Positions 61,801 through 63,696 are shown, counted from the stretch's first letter. The stretch: DNA of 64,000 bases from Saccharina japonica (GCA_008828725.1 MEHQ01002851.1:1-64000); one strand, 5' to 3'. Notes: a model not told the origin generated them from the letters alone. Numbers and translations: made by a program.

Positions 61801-63696
61801 CAGCGGATTTGAGTGCCGAAATACACTACATACGCCCCCCCTAAAACCGGTATACCCCGAAACAAACGAACATCTACGAATGCTACATGTAAAAAGCGAT
61901 GTACCTGGTATGTTTTTTTTTCACCTTGTAGTGCGTCCATGACGGTCCCCGGACCACGCCTTGTCGTCGCGATTCTGTCTGTATATTCTACCACCGACAT
62001 ATTTAAAGCAAACCGAACAGACGAGGGGCGAGGGACAGACCTCACTTTTTGACATGCGAAGAGGGGGGTAATTATTTTTTTTCTGAATTCGGGGACACGA
62101 AAATGATATGCACTACGAGTAATAACATTTTATACTAAGGTAATCTTCGGACACCTGCTGTGCGGTGCCTTTTTTGCCTGATGTCAGGTGGGCATTTTCA
62201 ACAACAACCACCGGGCGGGGGGGGGACTGCCGGCGATGGGAGTGCTCCAGTGGAAGGACGTCAAGCAGCACCTGGAGAGGCACATCTTCGAGCAGGCAAG
62301 GAAGGAGGGAAAGGGAAGGGGGGGTGGGTGGAGGAGCGCTACCTCAATTTTCGTGGCGGGGGGGGGGGGGTACTCATTTGTTGCTGCCTTAGTATTTTGA
62401 CCATTGACACGCATCCCTTTGCGACGGACCATGGGGAGGTGTACTCATGCGTGCACGGCCGTAGTCATATGACCATAGACCTCGCATCCCTACAATGCCG
62501 GACGGAGCACGTTGGGTTTTCACCAACCAGCAGACATTCGCTTGCACCAAAGCGCGAAGCGCCGTGACGGTATTGGCGAGTCGCATGGGAGGGGTGAAGC
62601 TGCATCCTGCTAAGAACCGCCTCTGAGGCGGACTTGCATATGGACGACAGCTTCAATGAGTTTATATTTTATTTCTGGTTGTGGCCACTTCCGGAGACAG
62701 CAATGGGTTTACTATGTAACTGCCTCACGGATGCCTTACCATATTAACACTACCGTGATACGACCATTCCCCCTCGTGCGGAACAAAGGTTCTCCACCCC
62801 GCACAAATGATCTACTCGACCGCCAGCTTGCGTGACCGCCAAAAAAAAAAAAACGGCACCCTGGTTGTCTTAGCTCACGCAGCGCAGTGGCGTGTTTTTT
62901 ACAAGCGTTCGTTGCCAACCGACGCCAACCCCGGTGGGGGGGGGGGGGCGTACTCATTTGTTGCTTGCCTTAGCCTTTTGACCATTGACCACGCATCCCT
63001 TTCAAGACCGAGCAGGTTAATGGTAGGGGGGGGGAAACAAAAACAAACAAACCACGCTGTGAGATTGAAAAAATCCTTAAAAAGTAATATTTGCAAGCTT
63101 GGTGTGATACTTCGATCGTGCGTTCTGTATACCGGTGTGTGGGGGTTTATATAGGTTTTAGAGTGGCCTTTTGAATTGTGATGAAAGCACGAAATGTAGT
63201 ACATATCATACCTGCTGGCAGTATTTATTGCAAAAACAAAAAAATCCCATGAGCGTCTCCATTGTAGTTAGGGATGCGAGGGTCTATGGTCATACGACTA
63301 CGGTGATGCATGACATGCGGCTAATGGGTACACCCCCCCCCCCCTGCCTGGTTGGTGGAAACCCAACGTGCTCCGTTCCGGCATTGTAGGGATGCGAGGG
63401 TCTATGGTCATACGACTACGGTCGTGCACGACATGAGTACACCACCCCCCCCTCCCTCTTTTCCTTATCCTGAAGAGCTGTCCATGACGGTCTTCCCGCG
63501 CCCGCTCGAACTCCACGCTCCCACCCCCCACCCTCACCCCTGTGTACGTCGCCGTTCTTGATGGGGCAGGTGTTCGACCGCTGTCTGTTGTCGGCCCCCA
63601 CCCATGGGAAAGGGGATGAGGAGTTGGCGGCCAAGCTTGCCTCGCTCAGGTTTCTCCTTCCGCGACATTGGTGTGTCGATTCCCTCAAAGACTCTG
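24038..63696 (+). CDS. Giant multi-exon gene: VASt-like, split PDZ, PB1-like and VPS9 domains (gene span, 3' end beyond window)
   Basis: About 20 plus-strand exons can be chained by GT/AG borders and matching phases. The best-supported run is 36788-46389 and 51116-63696, where every junction keeps frame (apart from uncertainty between 46389 and 51116). Domain order: VASt-like (24038, 29611), Gly/Ser/acidic linkers, PDZ N-half (45782), PB1-like (52030-53000), acidic low-complexity region, PDZ C-half (55461, 56297), VPS9 (58759-63696, incomplete). VPS9 domains are guanine-nucleotide exchange factors for Rab5-family GTPases on endosomes; PDZ domains bind C-terminal peptides; VASt domains bind sterol or lipid at membranes. 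The inferred job is a scaffolded endosomal Rab activator. The VASt exons join the rest only with missing exons, so they may belong to a neighbouring gene. The start codon and promoter were not found. Confidence 0.55.
25140..25570. repeat. Degenerate tandem repeat, ACAGAAGTTCCGGGTA type, block 1
   Basis: Units of roughly 45-60 bp with CAGAAGTTCCGG(T)AC(G)GGTATG. Related arrays are at 26560-26960 and, inverted, 42005-42240. Confidence 0.6.
26560..26960. repeat. Tandem repeat, ACAGAAGTTCCGGGTA type, block 2
   Basis: About eight units, better conserved than block 1 (26623, 26666, 26711, 26752, 26819, 26863, 26899). Confidence 0.7.
27165..27625. repeat. Tandem array, about 75-90 bp unit
   Basis: Six units containing AGCCAACTAATGA(C)TAGTCGG, GCCAACTCACAGCC(C)TATA and ATCATGGAACCTA. 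Confidence 0.7.
28086..28955. mobile_element. GACGC-ended MITE, copy 1, with nested Harbinger-like cluster
   Basis: Begins GACGCGTGCTACGATAGAGG and ends in the inverse (CCTCTACCGTAACTCGCGTC). The body matches the 56531-56815 copy in the same orientation, but is split at its TTAACCC site by the 604-bp cluster at 28160-28763. Confidence 0.65.
28160..28763. mobile_element. Three foldback PIF/Harbinger (Tourist-like) MITEs in alternating orientation
   Basis: Units at about 28160-28343, 28344-28551 and 28555-28763, the middle one inverted. Each is almost a palindrome of about 205 bp with ends GGGCCCGTTTTAACGAAG, a poly-A/T block and CGCTTTTCATTGGTCA. Flanks are TAA (28157-28159 and 28764-28766), and TAA (28552-28554) also separates units 2 and 3: the 3-bp duplication of PIF/Harbinger elements. 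Confidence 0.7.
28961..29086. repeat. GTT/GCT trinucleotide microsatellite
   Basis: Two runs of TTG/CTG repeats around a G-rich spacer. Confidence 0.8.
29611..29755 (+). CDS. Exon: middle of VASt-like domain
   Basis: Acceptor TTATGTTTCAG after a long T-rich tract; donor CAACC/GTGAGT. Translation begins VQFMSPVRNAPELSNE, continues TRVDEEQRWVS and ends RRKLPDLRDGN. This matches the VASt strand pattern (Re.F..P......T.V.E.Q......E...+.PD.P.GD). It ends in phase 1, whereas the next exon seen (36788) starts in phase 0, so at least one exon is missing. Confidence 0.55.
30270..30650. mobile_element. GACGC-ended MITE, copy 2, containing a piggyBac-like MITE
   Basis: GACGCATGCTACGGTAGGGG start; GTACCTCTATCGTTGCAACC end. 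The body matches copies at 43119 and 56531, interrupted at 30490-30578 by the TTAA element. Confidence 0.65.
30490..30578. mobile_element. piggyBac-like MITE, 89 bp, copy 2
   Basis: TTAACCCCTTAAGAACCGG ... CAGTTCTAAATGGGTTAA. TTAA is present at both edges. The related host element at 43119-43389 has the uninterrupted site GATTTTGGGTTAAGGAGCC. Confidence 0.75.
31080..31370. repeat. Partial GATCTGTA-type repeats
   Basis: AGATCATGATCTGTAGATC and CTAGATCCTAACGGTGG(T/C)TTCGA repeat two to three times (31087, 31180, 31320), a fragment of the GATCTGTAT family. Confidence 0.5.
31478..31995 (+). repeat. Dispersed repeat R1, copy 2
   Basis: Almost identical to copy 1 at 2314-2830, with poly-C on both sides (31464-31477; 31996-32016). 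Confidence 0.8.
32017..32742. other. Unique part of the left palindrome arm
   Basis: Contains GAATTCGGGGA-type words and a block (about 32118-32290: GGAAAGGACCGTGGAGTAAG, then GTCGACAAGATACAAACGGA) that recurs in diverged form at 41050-41110 and 41420-41460. No gene is supported. Confidence 0.4.
32743..32901. repeat. Two R2 fragments head to head across the N
   Basis: GTGCTCCGTCTCGAAAGGGA...GAGTACG plus poly-C up to 32821, mirrored from 32823. Confidence 0.75.
33660..34176 (-). repeat. Dispersed repeat R1, copy 3
   Basis: Inverted counterpart of copy 2 in the palindrome. Confidence 0.8.
34560..35215. repeat. GATCTGTAT family, copy 2 (with two extra 3' units)
   Basis: (GTATGATCT)n at 34650-34760, then three consecutive 3' modules (TGTTGAGCATAATCTACAGT, GGATCTG...CCGTACAGATCCTG, ATAACGGCAGATTTTAGGAT) at 34790, 34925 and 35050, a period of about 130 bp. 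Confidence 0.7.
35490..35725. repeat. TGATACTTCGATCG family, copy 1
   Basis: GGCTGTGATGACG...GATTT(T/C)GTCGAAA and GCTAGCTGAGTGTAATACTTCGATCGCGCGTAC. Other copies: 36520, 39800, 61345, 63060. Confidence 0.55.
36520..36640. repeat. TGATACTTCGATCG family, copy 2
   Basis: GCGAGCTTGGTGTGATACTTCGATCGCGCGTG. Confidence 0.5.
36788..36889 (+). CDS. Exon of the PDZ/VPS9 gene (unassigned region)
   Basis: Acceptor TTTCCACTCCAG, donor GAG/GTGCGT, 102 bp, phase 0 at both ends. Translation SVLEAMRSSVGSSNS, then a YLGEYIYLTRE end; high GC at third positions compared with the flanking introns. No domain recognised. It could complete the VASt-like domain or start the linker. Confidence 0.45.
37035..37150. 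mobile_element. TTACGG-ended MITE, copy 1
   Basis: TATTACGGAGGACCATA...AGGACC and the inverse GGTCCTATTTACTATGGTCC. About 115 bp; other copies at 47698, 50004-50300, 55266 and 61187. Confidence 0.6.
37295..37495. repeat. Inverted-repeat element AGTAGTGCCGGTTG, copy 1
   Basis: AGTAGTGCCGGTTG at the left and CAACCGGCACTACT at the right; the interior matches 54960-55135. Confidence 0.55.
37535..37890. repeat. GATCTGTAT family, copy 3
   Basis: About 14 GTATGATCT units at 37640-37780 between the shared 5' (GATCTAGATATTTCGG) and 3' modules (GGGTGGGACCTG; ATAACGGC..GTAGGATC). Confidence 0.7.
37905..38225. repeat. Tandem array, about 40-45 bp, sharing the piggyBac-MITE core
   Basis: About eight units of ACTACTTGGAATTAGTGTGG, GTCGTTTTGGGGGTAAA. 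The unit is the same as the core of the piggyBac-like MITE (for example 47215-47240). Confidence 0.7.
38330..38830. repeat. Degenerate tandem repeat, TTCCAGGAAAATTCC type
   Basis: Many TTCCAGGAAAATTCC-like words, and a longer period of about 130 bp marked by AACCAACCCC..CTTGTC (38450), AACCAACTCCGGCTTGTC (38642) and AATCAACCCAGAGGCTTGTC (38836). Confidence 0.5.
38885..39037 (+). CDS. Exon of the PDZ/VPS9 gene (Gly-rich linker)
   Basis: Acceptor TGACTGGAACAG, donor CATAT/GTGAGG, 153 bp, phase 0 at both ends. Translation VKRVIQGEAAGDLVLEEDLK followed by a glycine-rich tail ending RGKGPGPY. Open throughout, with no domain assigned. A poly-G run and a repeat R1 core follow the donor within 20 bp. 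Confidence 0.5.
39051..39130 (-). repeat. R1 terminal core next to a 5' splice site
   Basis: Poly-G, GTGTACTCATGTCGTGCATG, GGCCATAGACCCTCACATC; 14 bp after the donor of the 38885 exon. Confidence 0.65.
39137..39313. repeat. Two-copy tandem repeat, 88-bp unit
   Basis: TAGGACGGTGGGGGTCAATG ... GTTGTTGATGGTG twice in a row, nearly identical. Confidence 0.85.
39800..39880. repeat. TGATACTTCGATCG family, partial copy 3
   Basis: CTCGGCTGTGACGTCGAGGA, TTTCGTCGAAACGAGC. Confidence 0.4.
40556..40693 (+). CDS. Exon of the PDZ/VPS9 gene (Ser/Gly-rich)
   Basis: Acceptor TTGGCACGCAG, donor CAGTGG/GTGAGT (strong), 138 bp, phase 0 at both ends. Translation GTGDLEESSAMSHISVESAR, then GFGFVDYPAGIPQKQW. No domain recognised. 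Confidence 0.5.
40874..40965 (+). CDS. Possible exon, uncertain borders
   Basis: DVDPTPEKLRYLDTFG, then CTPKFPNKRTSPRYRRP is open and protein-like, with a T-rich tract upstream and a possible donor CCA/GTGCGT at 40966. No good acceptor AG is seen except in GGAAAAG at 40872-40873. Downstream sequence (40966-41470) shares blocks with 32118-32290, so this may be repeat-derived instead. The neighbouring exons join in phase without it. Confidence 0.25.
41483..41735. repeat. 17-20 bp minisatellite (AATTGCACCGCTTTTTCT)
   Basis: About 13 units. The last unit runs straight into the acceptor CCGCTTTTTTTAG of the exon at 41738, and so provides its pyrimidine tract. Confidence 0.8.
41738..41996 (+). CDS. 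Exon of the PDZ/VPS9 gene (Ser/Gly/Thr-rich)
   Basis: Acceptor CGCTTTTTTTAG, donor GATG/GTGAGA, 259 bp, phase 0 to 1. Translation GRFQDSTVRWLMRGTSGGSV, a second GGSVIS repeat, then glycine-rich sequence ending TASARDD. The last base joins the next exon (44382) to make Asp. The low-complexity second half suggests a disordered linker. Confidence 0.6.
42005..42240. repeat. ACAGAAGTTCCGGGTA array, inverted copy
   Basis: GAACTTCTGTAAGTTCTGTA and CCCGTACCCGGAACTTCTGT units, reverse complement of the arrays at 25140 and 26560. Confidence 0.65.
42236..42440. repeat. Dispersed block shared with 19105-19250
   Basis: AAGGCTCCCCTTGGGGATTG ... AGCCACCGGGC, with the last 25 bases (GAACGAGCCACCGGGCGAG) duplicated. 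Confidence 0.6.
42953..43118. repeat. Degenerate telomere-like hexamer array, part 1
   Basis: CCCTAA/CCCTGA/CCCCAA words. Split from part 2 by a GACGC-ended MITE. Confidence 0.75.
43119..43389. mobile_element. GACGC-ended MITE, copy 3 (uninterrupted TTAA site)
   Basis: GACATGCTCCGGTAGAGG ... CGCTATCGTAGCACGCGTC, inserted in the hexamer array. Its TTAA at about 43310 is intact. Confidence 0.65.
43390..44380. repeat. Degenerate telomere-like hexamer array, part 2 (about 1 kb)
   Basis: CCCTGACCCTAACCCTGACC type, with an internal higher-order repeat of about 180 bp (CCTTGACCCTGACGCTAACC at 43861, 44028, 44179). Long PDPNPDPD frames are artefacts of the period. The array runs into the acceptor GCTGATCCAG of the exon at 44382. 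Confidence 0.8.
44382..44638 (+). CDS. Exon of the PDZ/VPS9 gene (helical, charged)
   Basis: Acceptor GCTGATCCAG (made of hexamer-array sequence), donor GGAG/GTAACT, 257 bp, phase 1 to 0; it joins the 41738 exon in frame. Translation VVHAKWLEQLRVVSQRNEL, then a long EKEREREKEKEKQEKQ charged helix (likely coiled coil), then glycine/glutamate-rich sequence. The KWLEQLR helix resembles the last helix of PH domains, but no PH strands were found. Confidence 0.6.
44834..44945 (+). CDS. Exon of the PDZ/VPS9 gene (Ala/Glu-rich linker)
   Basis: Acceptor TTTTGTGTCTGGTAG, donor GCAG/GTACGA, 112 bp, phase 0 to 1, in frame with both neighbours. Translation GAADDAAAEKPVPVSTDPAE, then a GGRRAA end. Confidence 0.6.
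44981..45050 (+). repeat. R1 terminal core next to a 5' splice site
   Basis: GTAGGGATGCGAGGGTCTAT, GGCCATGCATGACATAAG, poly-C; 35 bp after the donor of the 44834 exon. Confidence 0.6.
45240..45760. repeat. GGCCATGGTCG inverted words and CT / CCCAA simple repeats in an intron
   Basis: GACCATGGCC, GGCCGACC and their inverses repeat from 45296 to 45430; TCTCTC at 45548-45585; CCCAA pentamer at 45680-45735, just before the next acceptor. Confidence 0.6.
45782..45921 (+). CDS. Exon: N-terminal half of a PDZ domain
   Basis: Acceptor GCGGTGCGCAG, donor GAG/GTGCTG, 140 bp, phase 1 to 0, in frame with both neighbours. Translation AEKPYTVVFHGRRLGIQLRE, then PVVGGLQGYDPDGTGDIG. YTVVF is the PDZ first strand, RLGIQL the carboxylate-binding loop and second strand (pattern X-hydrophobic-Gly-hydrophobic), and PVVGGL the third strand. 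The second half (G.VL.VNG...) does not follow in the next exon; it appears 10 kb away at 55461. Confidence 0.65.
46095..46310. repeat. Tandem repeat, about 20-30 bp (AATCCCATTTGTATTTT)
   Basis: Eight or nine units ending about 35 bp before the acceptor of the 46345 exon. Confidence 0.75.
46345..46389 (+). CDS. Micro-exon of the PDZ/VPS9 gene (acidic)
   Basis: Acceptor GGGTTTGCACAG, donor GAG/GTGTGT, 45 bp, phase 0 at both ends: DEEGEDEGVEGLPIE. Confidence 0.5.
46915..47040. repeat. Two-copy tandem repeat, about 61 bp
   Basis: GTGCAGATCCGAACACCCCA ... CCATTGTACGG repeated at 46930 and 46991. Confidence 0.8.
47100..47506. mobile_element. GACGC-ended MITE, copy 4, containing a piggyBac-like MITE
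   Basis: Left GTACGATAGAGGTACTAGAG, right CATAGCACGCGTC; carries the TTAA element at 47177-47263 in the same position as copy 2 relative to the body. Confidence 0.6.
47177..47263. mobile_element. piggyBac-like MITE, 87 bp, copy 3
   Basis: TTCA|CCCCTTAAGAACCGG ... CAGTTCTAAATGGG|TTAA; one edge has decayed to TTCA. Confidence 0.7.
47536..47632. mobile_element. piggyBac-like MITE, 97 bp, copy 4
   Basis: TTAACCCCATTCAGAACTGG ... CCAGTTCTTAAGGCGGTTAA, TTAA on both sides, opposite orientation to copy 3. Confidence 0.65.
47698..47812. mobile_element. TTACGG-ended MITE, copy 2
   Basis: CTATTACGGAAGACCATAGT ... ACTATGGTCCCCCATAATAG. Confidence 0.7.
47883..48086. mobile_element. GACGC-ended MITE, copy 5, truncated
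   Basis: GACGCATGCTACGGTAGAGG, then body sequence up to the border of the exon hairpin, where it stops abruptly. Confidence 0.6.
48179..48256 (-). pseudogene. Inverted exon copy (partial span shown of the left hairpin arm)
   Basis: The minus-strand counterpart of the exon at 48565-48736 extends over about 48106-48277. It stays open and differs from the native copy by six amino acids and about six silent changes, for example CKDAACAGGG against WKDATCAGDG. It is on the wrong strand for the gene and has no partner exons. Confidence 0.6.
48565..48736 (+). CDS. Exon of the PDZ/VPS9 gene (Cys-containing)
   Basis: Donor GGCG/GTGAGT is strong. The acceptor used here, GGCGACCAG at 48564, keeps phase 0 with the previous exon. 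Translation starts KLVKNSAPAGKRVAFATWKD and includes ALFWATDCEFCARPIKEG. The open frame extends upstream through PPVVCDRCGDQ, which would add a second CxxC, but no AG acceptor exists there; the hairpin centre lies only 140 bp upstream and may have removed the original acceptor region. A CxxC pair hints at zinc binding; family not recognised. Confidence 0.5.
48842..48879 (+). CDS. Probable short exon, 3' border uncertain
   Basis: An excellent acceptor (a 40-base T/C tract ending TATCGTCAG) and matching phase 1 with the previous exon: LSDYLYEASIKA. No good GT donor follows in the phase needed; GCA/GTTGGT is the best guess. The frame stays open into a TGC microsatellite to about 49000. Confidence 0.35.
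49333..49520. mobile_element. GACGC-ended MITE, copy 6 (partial)
   Basis: GATTTTGGGTTATTTTAACC ... TTTCAGCC..AAAGGTACAG ... AACAAGCGTC; carries a decayed piggyBac-like MITE at 49348-49444 in the same site as copies 2 and 4. Confidence 0.55.
49610..49755. repeat. GACCC pentamer microsatellite with a preceding 50-bp repeat
   Basis: (GACCC)n 49655-49751; upstream GGTCGGGGCAGGAG(G) repeats at 49547, 49577, 49606. Confidence 0.8.
50004..50300. mobile_element. TTACGG-ended MITEs, copies 3 and 4, tandem/nested
   Basis: Two or more copies in a row (50004-50100; 50134-50235; a further end to 50300), each with GGACCATAGT(T/A)AATAGGAC and its inverse. Confidence 0.6.
50361..50500 (+). repeat. R1 tail fragment
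   Basis: GCCTGCCTGGTTGGTGAAAA, GGGTCTATGGTCATACGACT, ACATGAGTACACCCC. Confidence 0.7.
50660..51015. repeat. 26-bp minisatellite (AGCTTGCAAATAGGAGTATC)
   Basis: About 14 near-identical units with no spacers, 100 bp before the next exon. Confidence 0.9.
51116..51361 (+). CDS. Exon of the PDZ/VPS9 gene
   Basis: Acceptor CTGTATGTGCAAG (weak), donor GGGG/GTGAGA, 246 bp, phase 0 at both ends. Translation VSPESSAFDELSLARLNSVG, a glycine-rich middle, then LLDSQSDYDIIVKCIVQCPR ending LFGEG. Joins the next exon in frame. Domain not recognised. Confidence 0.55.
51385..51676. repeat. 12-bp minisatellites (GTTGGGTTACCG, then GTTGATGTTACC)
   Basis: About ten GTTGGGTTACCG units, then about eleven (GTTGATG(T/C)TACC) units. 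The array ends in a truncated duplicate of the next exon's beginning (51677-51720). Confidence 0.85.
51677..51720 (+). pseudogene. Intronic duplicate of an exon start
   Basis: TTAAGAAGCTCTGGATGTAG, CGACCCACCCCGATCGCCAA matches the first 40 bases of the exon at 52030, with ATGAG where the real exon has the GTAG acceptor. Confidence 0.7.
51738..52028. repeat. 12-bp minisatellite GTTGATGTTACC, second block
   Basis: About 24 units ending at the acceptor ACCGTAG of the exon at 52030. Confidence 0.85.
52030..52175 (+). CDS. Exon: start of PB1-like domain
   Basis: Acceptor GATGTTACCGTAG (inside the minisatellite), donor TCAG/GTACGA, 146 bp, phase 0 to 2; joins both neighbours in frame. Translation VKKLWRWRPTPIANPSDDFA, then ALEAFMQGLRVRLGLGDGSP ending AFRV. 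LRVRLGLGDGSPAFRV fits the first two strands of a PB1 domain. Confidence 0.55.
52226..52287 (-). repeat. R1 terminal core next to a 5' splice site
   Basis: GTGTACTTCGTTTTCATGCA, GGCCATAGACCCTTGCATCC; about 50 bp after the donor of the 52030 exon. Confidence 0.55.
52323..52680. repeat. GTT/CTG microsatellite with three GATCGCGATAGTTGAACTGC headers
   Basis: The header recurs at 52323, 52466 and 52595, each followed by TGCTGCTGCTTCTG and a GTT run. The poly-Leu and poly-Gln frames are artefacts. Confidence 0.9.
52705..52812. repeat. GATCTGTAT family, partial copy 4
   Basis: CCTCGGCCAGATAATCGATT, GATCTGTATGATCTACCTC, GCATGGTCTAGAACATGTA. Confidence 0.6.
52889..54692 (+). CDS. Long exon: end of PB1-like domain and acidic low-complexity region
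   Basis: Acceptor GGCGGTGGCAG, phase 2, in frame with the previous exon. It opens YLDMEVGGGDGEYVSLDAE, WGDFLESRF: the acidic Y.D.(E)..GD...L pattern of PB1 OPCA motifs. Then come TENGNKTEN repeats, GDGDGD, a VSGTVPG-type repeat, a Glu/Gly-rich stretch, a poly-Ala run and Gly-rich sequence. A 139-bp tandem duplication (53541-53770), separated by a G homopolymer, shifts the frame at about 53640-53690. The duplication length and the G run make this either an assembly error or a true frameshift. Donor GCAG/GTTTGT at 54693, phase 1, fits the next exon. Confidence 0.6.
53541..53770. repeat. 139-bp tandem duplication inside the acidic exon
   Basis: GAAGAGAGAGAAGAGGG...GCATCCAGTGGCAGAGAGG at 53549 and again at 53688, with poly-G between. 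Confidence 0.85.
54960..55135. repeat. Inverted-repeat element AGTAGTGCCGGTTG, copy 2
   Basis: CGTAGTGCCGGTTGAGTAGT, GTATTGTTGGCTGGCGCATG; matches 37295-37495. A fragment also lies at 61563-61600. Confidence 0.55.
55136..55255. repeat. Dispersed repeat (partner at 5085-5185)
   Basis: See 5085-5185. Confidence 0.55.
55266..55380. mobile_element. TTACGG-ended MITE, copy 5
   Basis: CTATTACGGTGGACCACATT ... ACCATGGTCCTGCGCAATA. Confidence 0.6.
55461..55582 (+). CDS. Exon: C-terminal half of a PDZ domain (part 1)
   Basis: Acceptor ACCGTGCGCAG, donor AATGTG/GTGAGT, 122 bp, phase 1 to 0. It ends with GSVLVSVNGVRTQGLSFANV, the classic PDZ segment (G..L..VNG....G....V) covering strands 4-5 and the start of the second helix. 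It joins the exon at 56297 in frame. The expected first half (strand 1 and binding loop) is not directly upstream. Confidence 0.75.
55685..56060. repeat. GATT tetranucleotide microsatellite with about 115-bp higher-order repeat
   Basis: (GATT)n; GGGTTCAGTGATTGATTGAT and GAGTGCTCGATTGATTG recur at 55772/55848 and 55809/55885. Confidence 0.9.
56297..56389 (+). CDS. Exon: C-terminal half of a PDZ domain (part 2)
   Basis: Acceptor TCATACTTCCAG, donor CGCAG/GTACTA, 93 bp, phase 0 at both ends. Translation VQLLNTRERPIVLEYV completes the PDZ helix 2 (V..LL) and last strand (RP+.L.+.), followed by DSWDTIFHQHHMETQ. Confidence 0.75.
56531..56815. mobile_element. GACGC-ended MITE, copy 7 (full length, 285 bp, uninterrupted)
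   Basis: GACGCGTGCTATGATACGAT ... ATCTCTACCGTAGCACGCGTC: 20-25 bp inverted ends. Internal CTCCTTAACCCAAAATCG is the intact TTAA site. Confidence 0.75.
56818..57390. repeat. GATCTGTAT family, copy 5 (longest array)
   Basis: About 40 units of GATCTG(G/T)AT in 56850-57225, first GATCTGGAT then GATCTGTAT, then the 3' module (GGTCTAGGACATGTTCC, CGTATCATAACATC, GGGTCTAGATGATCTACG). It directly abuts the MITE at 56531-56815. Confidence 0.8.
57391..58235 (+). other. Intron interior without a recognised exon
   Basis: Contains CACCCAGCAACGAAGCACC-type short repeats (57595-57655). 57750-58230 has open frames without domain or splice support. Confidence 0.35.
58236..58745. repeat. Minisatellite, about 60-90 bp (GGCATGTTTTGTTGGTCATAA)
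   Basis: Six or seven diverged units (GGCATG(T)TTTTGTTGGTC) at 58317, 58360, 58460, 58531, 58600 and 58664; T-rich, ending just before the exon at 58759. Confidence 0.7.
58759..58896 (+). CDS. Exon: VPS9 region, N-terminal helical part
   Basis: Acceptor GGTGTGACAG, donor ACTCAG/GTGATG, 138 bp, phase 0 at both ends. Translation AREKISRETFEQKLRHPLAS, then KMRKQVEEWMSAFRDQDLRA. The F...L..P....+...V..+...F pattern matches the helix leading into VPS9 domains (as in Rabex-5). Copies of the exon end and donor recur downstream in the intron. Confidence 0.6.
58897..59790. repeat. Intronic tandem array, about 100-150 bp unit, carrying copies of the exon end/donor
   Basis: About eight units: ACTCAGGTGATG..TTGGTATT, GCGGG(A/G)GAACG, CAGGACCAAATATGCT, AGTAAAAATACTGGAATAT and AGGTTTTTGTCTATATG. 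ACTCAG at 59009, 59113, 59265, 59363, 59463 and 59675; followed by GTGATG at 59015, 59119, 59369 and 59469. The AGGACCAAATA block resembles the TTACGG-ended MITE. Confidence 0.8.
59820..60075. repeat. GATCTGTAT family, copy 6 (short array)
   Basis: GGCAGATACATCCCTGGTCT, GTATGATC, TGTTTCCTGGGTAGGATC, AACGGCAGCAGTTAGGATC. Confidence 0.6.
60060..60375. repeat. 15-bp minisatellite (AGATGATCTATCTGT)
   Basis: About 20 units continuing from the 3' end of the preceding family copy. Confidence 0.8.
60939..61034 (+). CDS. Exon: VPS9 region, continuation
   Basis: Acceptor CTCTCGACAACAG after a long CT tract, donor CAGAT/GTACGC, 96 bp, phase 0 at both ends. Translation NDEKERDQATGAQGPAEMLW, then SLIRWLEQELPD. 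Confidence 0.55.
61187..61310. mobile_element. TTACGG-ended MITE, copy 6
   Basis: TATTACGGGGGGCATAGTAA ... TTTACTTTGGTCCCCCGTAG. Confidence 0.65.
61345..61470. repeat. TGATACTTCGATCG family, copy 4
   Basis: GCTGTGATGGTTTTGAAAAT, CGCAAGCTTGGCGTGATACT, TCGATCGTGCG. Confidence 0.55.
62188..62295 (+). CDS. Exon: VPS9 core, part 1 (GC-AG intron follows)
   Basis: Acceptor GCCTGATGTCAG, donor CAG/GCAAGG (a GC donor with otherwise ideal sequence), 108 bp, phase 0 at both ends. It ends LQWKDVKQHLERHIFEQ; the LER.I...VF helix matches the VPS9 signature (Rabex-5 IEKYIMTRLYKYVF) when read into the next exon. Confidence 0.65.
62358..62430 (-). repeat. R2 fragment next to a 5' splice site
   Basis: Poly-G, TACTCATTTGTTGCTGCC, CACGCATCCCTTTGCGACGG; about 60 bp after the GC donor. 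Confidence 0.65.
62441..62933 (-). repeat. Dispersed repeat R1, copy 4
   Basis: About 93-95 percent like the other copies; lies between two R2 fragments. Confidence 0.75.
62935..63015 (-). repeat. R2 fragment
   Basis: Poly-G, CGTACTCATTTGTTGCTTGC, ACCACGCATCCCTTTCAAGA. Confidence 0.65.
63060..63175. repeat. TGATACTTCGATCG family, copy 5
   Basis: TTGCAAGCTTGGTGTGATAC, TTCGATCGTGCG. Confidence 0.55.
63265..63451 (+). repeat. Two R1 tail fragments in tandem
   Basis: GGGATGCGAGGGTCTATGGT at 63270 and 63389, each ending in ACC plus poly-C. Confidence 0.7.
63570..63696 (+). CDS. Exon: VPS9 core, part 2 (gene continues beyond the window)
   Basis: Acceptor TTGATGGGGCAG, donor CTCTG/GTGAGG, 127 bp, phase 0 to 1. 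Translation VFDRCLLSAPTHGKG, then DEELAAKLASLRFLLPRHW. This fits the VPS9 core: VF......DE.L...+..L+...P.... (Rabex-5 IQKRIRALRWVTPQML). The catalytic Asp and Tyr of the family lie further C-terminal and would be outside the window. Confidence 0.7.
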
